Assembly (NCBI RefSeq): GCF_002849855.1
Contig: NZ_CP018617.1
Coordinates: forward strand, 62,001 to 126,000
Source of the DNA: Vibrio azureus
Lineage (GTDB): Bacteria; Pseudomonadota; Gammaproteobacteria; Enterobacterales; Vibrionaceae
Length of the DNA: 64,000 bases
Direction: 5' to 3'
The notes under the pieces were generated by a model. It did not search any database, had not been told where the DNA came from, and worked only from the letters and a program-made list of their open reading frames with translations. This document shows positions 61,400 to 64,000 of the stretch, piece by piece (within the stretch, counting starts at the first letter, position 1; each line of letters starts with the position of its first letter). A program made the position numbers and the translations under genes.

Positions 61400-61924
61400 A
61401 TGGACTATTCAAGTGAATTTCTTAACGCTTTTGAGCGTGTTATCGGTCACGAAGGTAAATACCAACGTGAATATAAAGACCGCGGAAATTGGACAAGCGG
61501 CATTGTCGGCAGAGGAGAATTAAAAGGGACTAAATTTGGCATCTCGGCCATGAGTTATCCCGAGCTTGATATCGAGCACCTTTCTTTAGAGCAGGCTAGG
61601 GCGATTTATTATCAAGACTTTTGGTTAAAAATCGGTGGTCGTCAACGTCATGCCGTGATGTATCAGCTATTTGATGCCGCGATTAATCACGGAACGTCTC
61701 GTGCTGTTCAATTCTTGCAACGAGCTGTAGGCAGCAATGATGATGGTCATTATGGTCCCAAAACCCAAGCGGCGTTACTAGAGGCCGATCCTAATGATGT
61801 ATTGCTGTGTTTTTTGGCGGAACGATTGGATTTTATGAATAACCTCAGTGCTTGGGCGACATTCTCACGAGGCTGGTCGCAACGCATTGCTGAAAATTTG
61901 CGTTATGCCGCATTAGATAACTGA
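61400..61924 (+). CDS. Phage muramidase (GH108-type endolysin)
   Basis: A 174-residue cell-wall hydrolase. The catalytic Glu is in the conserved IGHEGKY segment (about residues 15-21; the family has EGGY), followed by DRGNWTSG and TKFGIS. A C-terminal peptidoglycan-binding domain has FLQRAVGSNDDGHYGPKT. There is no signal peptide, so it reaches the wall through the holin. It corresponds to the R2 pyocin lysozyme gene (PA0629). Confidence 0.93.
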   Translation: MDYSSEFLNAFERVIGHEGKYQREYKDRGNWTSGIVGRGELKGTKFGISAMSYPELDIEHLSLEQARAIYYQDFWLKIGGRQRHAVMYQLFDAAINHGTSRAVQFLQRAVGSNDDGHYGPKTQAALLEADPNDVLLCFLAERLDFMNNLSAWATFSRGWSQRIAENLRYAALDN

Positions 61925-61974
61925 GGTATATATCCCCTTGCTCTAAATCAAGCATTATAAATAGGGAGGACGTC

Positions 61975-62220
61975 ATGTCCTATTTCAAACTCATAGAGGG
62001 AATATACAAATTGTTCCCTTATGCCATAGAAGGTTACCAACGTTGGCGAGCCAATCGCATACATCGACAGAAACAGCAACAACAAAAAGTAGAGAAAATT
62101 AATGAACAACCTTACGATACTTTTCGTGACGATATGGGCCCTGCTGCTGGGCGGGTGCACCTCGATTCTGAGCACACCAAATCAAAGCGAATTTTGCCCA
62201 CCAACACCGATCCATCTTGA
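61975..62220 (+). CDS. Small tailocin lysis-region protein (PA0630 position)
   Basis: An 81-residue basic protein (FKLIEGIYKLFPYAIEGYQR, then WRANRIHRQKQQQQKVEKIN), probably amphipathic, with no clear membrane segment. GGGAGGACGTC precedes the ATG. It contains the start of the spanin-like gene in another frame, the arrangement of nested Rz/Rz1 genes, so it may be the inner-membrane spanin partner, although the expected N-terminal membrane anchor is not obvious. Confidence 0.6.
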   Translation: MSYFKLIEGIYKLFPYAIEGYQRWRANRIHRQKQQQQKVEKINEQPYDTFRDDMGPAAGRVHLDSEHTKSKRILPTNTDPS

Positions 62221-62338
62221 GTGGTATCAAGTTGAAGAAGGCAGACGTGGGGTCTATCTGCCAGAGCAAAGCTTTAAGCAATTACAACGCTATATTGTTG
62301 AGCTTAAAACTTGTATTGAAGGGGCAAGCTTGGATTGA
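62102..62338 (+). CDS. Rz1-like outer-membrane lipoprotein spanin
   Basis: A 78-residue lipoprotein precursor: hydrophobic N-terminus (ILFVTIWALLLGGC) with lipobox cysteine about residue 19, a Pro/Ser-rich stretch (STPNQSEFCPPTPI) and a short C-terminal helix. This is the Rz1 pattern, with its start embedded out of frame in the preceding gene. It would complete outer-membrane disruption during lysis. Position corresponds to PA0631 of R2 pyocin. Confidence 0.78.
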   Translation: MNNLTILFVTIWALLLGGCTSILSTPNQSEFCPPTPIHLEWYQVEEGRRGVYLPEQSFKQLQRYIVELKTCIEGASLD

Positions 62339-62341
62339 AAA

Positions 62342-62404
62342 ATATCCCCAAGTAACACTAAGATGACTTTGTTGATACTACGCCTTAAGGTGCCTTGGGG
62401 TATA
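62342..62404. repeat. Dispersed palindromic intergenic repeat, right boundary of the tailocin
   Basis: ATATCCCCAAGTAACACTAA and CCTTAAGGTGCCTTGGGGTA form an inverted element that ends the tailocin and could terminate the spanin gene. Confidence 0.7.
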
Positions 62405-62421
62405 ACACTTAAAACCCTTGA

Positions 62422-63435
62422 TTAATTCATCGTCAGGACAATTCGAAATTTAGCGTCCCCTGATTTCATTCTTTGGAAAGCCTCGTTTGCTAGTTCCAAA
62501 GGCATTGTTTCTACAAGAGGCCGAACATGAGACAGCACACTGAACTTTAGTGCTTTTTCGTTTTCAAACGGTGTTCCTGTAATGGAACCTTGGATTTGCT
62601 TTTCTCCACCGACTAAAGCGCCGCTGCGAAATACCAAGGGTTGCGAACCTGCACCAAGAATAATGACGCGGCCTTTCGTTGCGAGTTGGTTGGTTAACTC
62701 GGATGTTAGAGTTGGCTGATTGATCGTCACGATTGCGGCTTGAATCGCGCCTAACTTGGCACAGGCTTCGCTAATGGACTCTTTATTTGTGTCAACATAA
62801 TGATGAGCGCCAAGTTTGAGTACGTTTGACTCAATGTCTTCACCACGCCCGATAGCCACGACTCGGTATCCCATACGTTGAGCATATTGGATGGCCATGT
62901 GACCTAAACCACCAATACCTAAAATTGCCACGGTATCTCCTGCTTCAGCGCCGCATTTTTTCAAAGCATTAAATGTGGCAATACCTGCACACAGTATCGG
63001 TGCTGCCTCAGTAGAATCAAGAGTCTCTGGGATTGAAACCAAGCCTGAAGATCTTGCTAACATCACTTCTGCATAGCCACCATCGACTGAAGAACCGGTT
63101 ACTGGTTGATCTGAACATTGCTGGAAATGTCCTTGACGGCAAGCGTCGCAAGCGTAACAGGGGCCACCAAGCCTGCCTATGCCAACTCTTTGTCCCACCT
63201 TCCAGAATTCTGGCGTGCCTTTTCCAACGGATAGCAGACGACCCACCACTTCATGTCCCGGAACACGAGGAGGAGATTGATTCTTATCTGCACCATCAAT
63301 GTCGAAAATGTCTGCACCGCAGATGCCACAAGCTTCAACCTTAATGAGCACTTCACCATACCCGGGTTCTGGCATCTCTCTTTGTACTAACTCCAGTTTT
63401 CCCGGCTCTGTAATTTGCATTGCACGATAAGTCAT
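62422..63435 (-). CDS. Zinc-dependent alcohol dehydrogenase (MDR family)
   Basis: A 337-residue medium-chain dehydrogenase. Catalytic-zinc ligands lie in EACGICGADIF and VPGHEVVG; the structural-zinc cluster is CYACDACRQGHFQQC; the NAD(P) fold starts at AILGIGGLGHMAIQYA. The length and sequence style are those of AdhP/AdhA-type ethanol dehydrogenases, but the substrate is not certain. It stands alone, bordered by dispersed repeats on both sides. Confidence 0.92.
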   Translation of the reverse strand: MTYRAMQITEPGKLELVQREMPEPGYGEVLIKVEACGICGADIFDIDGADKNQSPPRVPGHEVVGRLLSVGKGTPEFWKVGQRVGIGRLGGPCYACDACRQGHFQQCSDQPVTGSSVDGGYAEVMLARSSGLVSIPETLDSTEAAPILCAGIATFNALKKCGAEAGDTVAILGIGGLGHMAIQYAQRMGYRVVAIGRGEDIESNVLKLGAHHYVDTNKESISEACAKLGAIQAAIVTINQPTLTSELTNQLATKGRVIILGAGSQPLVFRSGALVGGEKQIQGSITGTPFENEKALKFSVLSHVRPLVETMPLELANEAFQRMKSGDAKFRIVLTMN

Positions 63436-63461
63436 CGTTTTATTTCTCCGTTATTTTTATA

Positions 63462-63512
63462 TATACCCAAGTAACCTTGCCCTTTGGGATTGCGTCACTG
63501 AGTTATACTCAA
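63462..63512. repeat. Dispersed intergenic repeat
   Basis: TATACCCAAGTAACCTTGCC, then GATTGCGTCACTGAGTTATA. Complete, medium form. Confidence 0.65.
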
Positions 63513-63545
63513 TAGTGTCCTCCTTACTGCCTTTTTTCAAGCCAC

Positions 63546-63570
63546 TTATACCCAAGTGACCTCAAGATAT
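63546..63570. repeat. Dispersed intergenic repeat, single arm
   Basis: TTATACCCAAGTGACCTCAA then GATAT; the right arm is missing. Confidence 0.65.
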
Positions 63571-63681
63571 TTTATTAAACATTAATGGCCAGTGGTTTTG
63601 ACTAAATTGGGTGAGGTTTTGTAGGTTTCAAAGGTGAGCGCTTTTACTTGGCCTTAAAAAAAGATATAACAAATAGGATGT

Positions 63682-63733
63682 TATACCCAAGTGACCTCAA
63701 GATGCTTGATTCAGAGCGATGTCATTGAATTAT
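63682..63733. repeat. Dispersed intergenic repeat
   Basis: TATACCCAAGTGACCTCAAG, then ATGCTTGATTCAGAGCGATG. The best consensus-like left arm. Confidence 0.65.
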
Positions 63734-63780
63734 ATCAATCTCCCCTTTTAATCCTTCAGCCCTTGCGAGAGTGACCCCTA

Positions 63781-64000
63781 ATGATTAGATTCGCCTCTAT
63801 TGCGCTTATGCTTGTTTCTCAAACCGTGTATTCAAGTACCAGTATATGTTACGGCACCACATCCAATGGCCACTTAGAACATGGCGTGGAATTACCCAGT
63901 CAAGGTGAAAACTTTGTTAGTTACAGCACCATCGCTAGGCTGGTGGGGCGATCTTATGTGCACTCTAGTGTGAGAGACATTATCGTCAATGCCTATAAGA
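63781..64000 (+). CDS. Penicillin-insensitive murein endopeptidase-like protein, cut by the window end
   Basis: The first 73 codons of an exported protein. Signal peptide about 1-18 (FASIALMLVSQTVYS), then ICYGTTSNGHLEHGVELPSQ, FVSYSTIARLVGRSYVHS and VRDIIVNAY. This start is typical of MepA-like murein endopeptidases of Vibrio, which cut peptidoglycan cross-links; the zinc ligands would lie beyond the window, so the assignment rests on the N-terminus only. GAGAGTGA precedes the ATG. Confidence 0.65.
   Translation, partial: MIRFASIALMLVSQTVYSSTSICYGTTSNGHLEHGVELPSQGENFVSYSTIARLVGRSYVHSSVRDIIVNAYK

Larger units (their letters stand above)
63436..63780. other. Repeat-rich intergenic region
   Basis: About 345 bases with three copies of the dispersed repeat and no gene. 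Confidence 0.5.

Noticed and set aside
46621..62338. Complete P2-like prophage
   Set aside because: No capsid, portal, terminase, integrase or replication gene and no attachment-site repeats found at the borders.
20782..63733. Repeats considered as a CRISPR array
   Set aside because: Copies are dispersed singly between genes, vary in length and are palindromic; no regular spacers and no cas genes.

Overview
The window is the replication-origin end of a Vibrio-type secondary chromosome (chromosome 2). The evidence is a complete rctB gene, divergent parA2-parB2, an array of RctB 12-mer iterons with 39-mer and 29-mer elements, a DnaA box, an AT-rich unwinding region and six parS2-type palindromes. 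The RctB and ParB2 systems with these site sequences are known from Vibrionaceae. I cannot name the species. No rRNA, tRNA, CRISPR array, transposase or integrase was seen.

1-8.8 kb: a sensor kinase and response regulator followed by a LapC-LapG-LapD-LapB set, that is, type I secretion plus c-di-GMP-gated periplasmic proteolysis of a surface adhesin. The adhesin itself is not in the window. 9-17.3 kb: a flavodoxin, a peptide-binding protein, then an AT-rich island of small secreted proteins. Four of these share a four-cysteine domain, and one of the four carries a C-terminal Hint (hedgehog/intein) autoprocessing domain. 17.3-26.2 kb: a divergent dioxygenase and aldehyde dehydrogenase pair, a BOF protein, MurQ, FapA and TmcA.

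23.8-33.1 kb: the segregation and replication core (parS2 sites, parB2, parA2, origin, rctB). 32-45.7 kb: ordinary chromosome 2 genes, including YebC-family and RodA paralogues, a chemoreceptor, GltS, an amine oxidase/TetR/TTC38-like cluster with three matching operators, an ASCH protein and an endonuclease V-like protein.

46.6-62.3 kb: a contractile phage-tail bacteriocin (tailocin). Its order of holin, tail protein, V, W, J, I, fibre, chaperone, sheath, tube, E/E', tape measure, U, X, D, lysozyme and spanin follows the R2 pyocin cluster. There is no capsid, portal, terminase or integrase gene. Control looks unusual: the repressor has an S24 domain whose catalytic Ser and Lys both appear substituted, and the neighbouring 65-codon gene sits directly behind a near-perfect LexA box. 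The best reading is an SOS-induced small antirepressor acting on a non-cleavable repressor. 62.4-64 kb: a zinc alcohol dehydrogenase and the start of a MepA-like endopeptidase.

A palindromic intergenic repeat (TATACCCAAGTGACCTCAAG type) occurs about 17 times between genes throughout the window.
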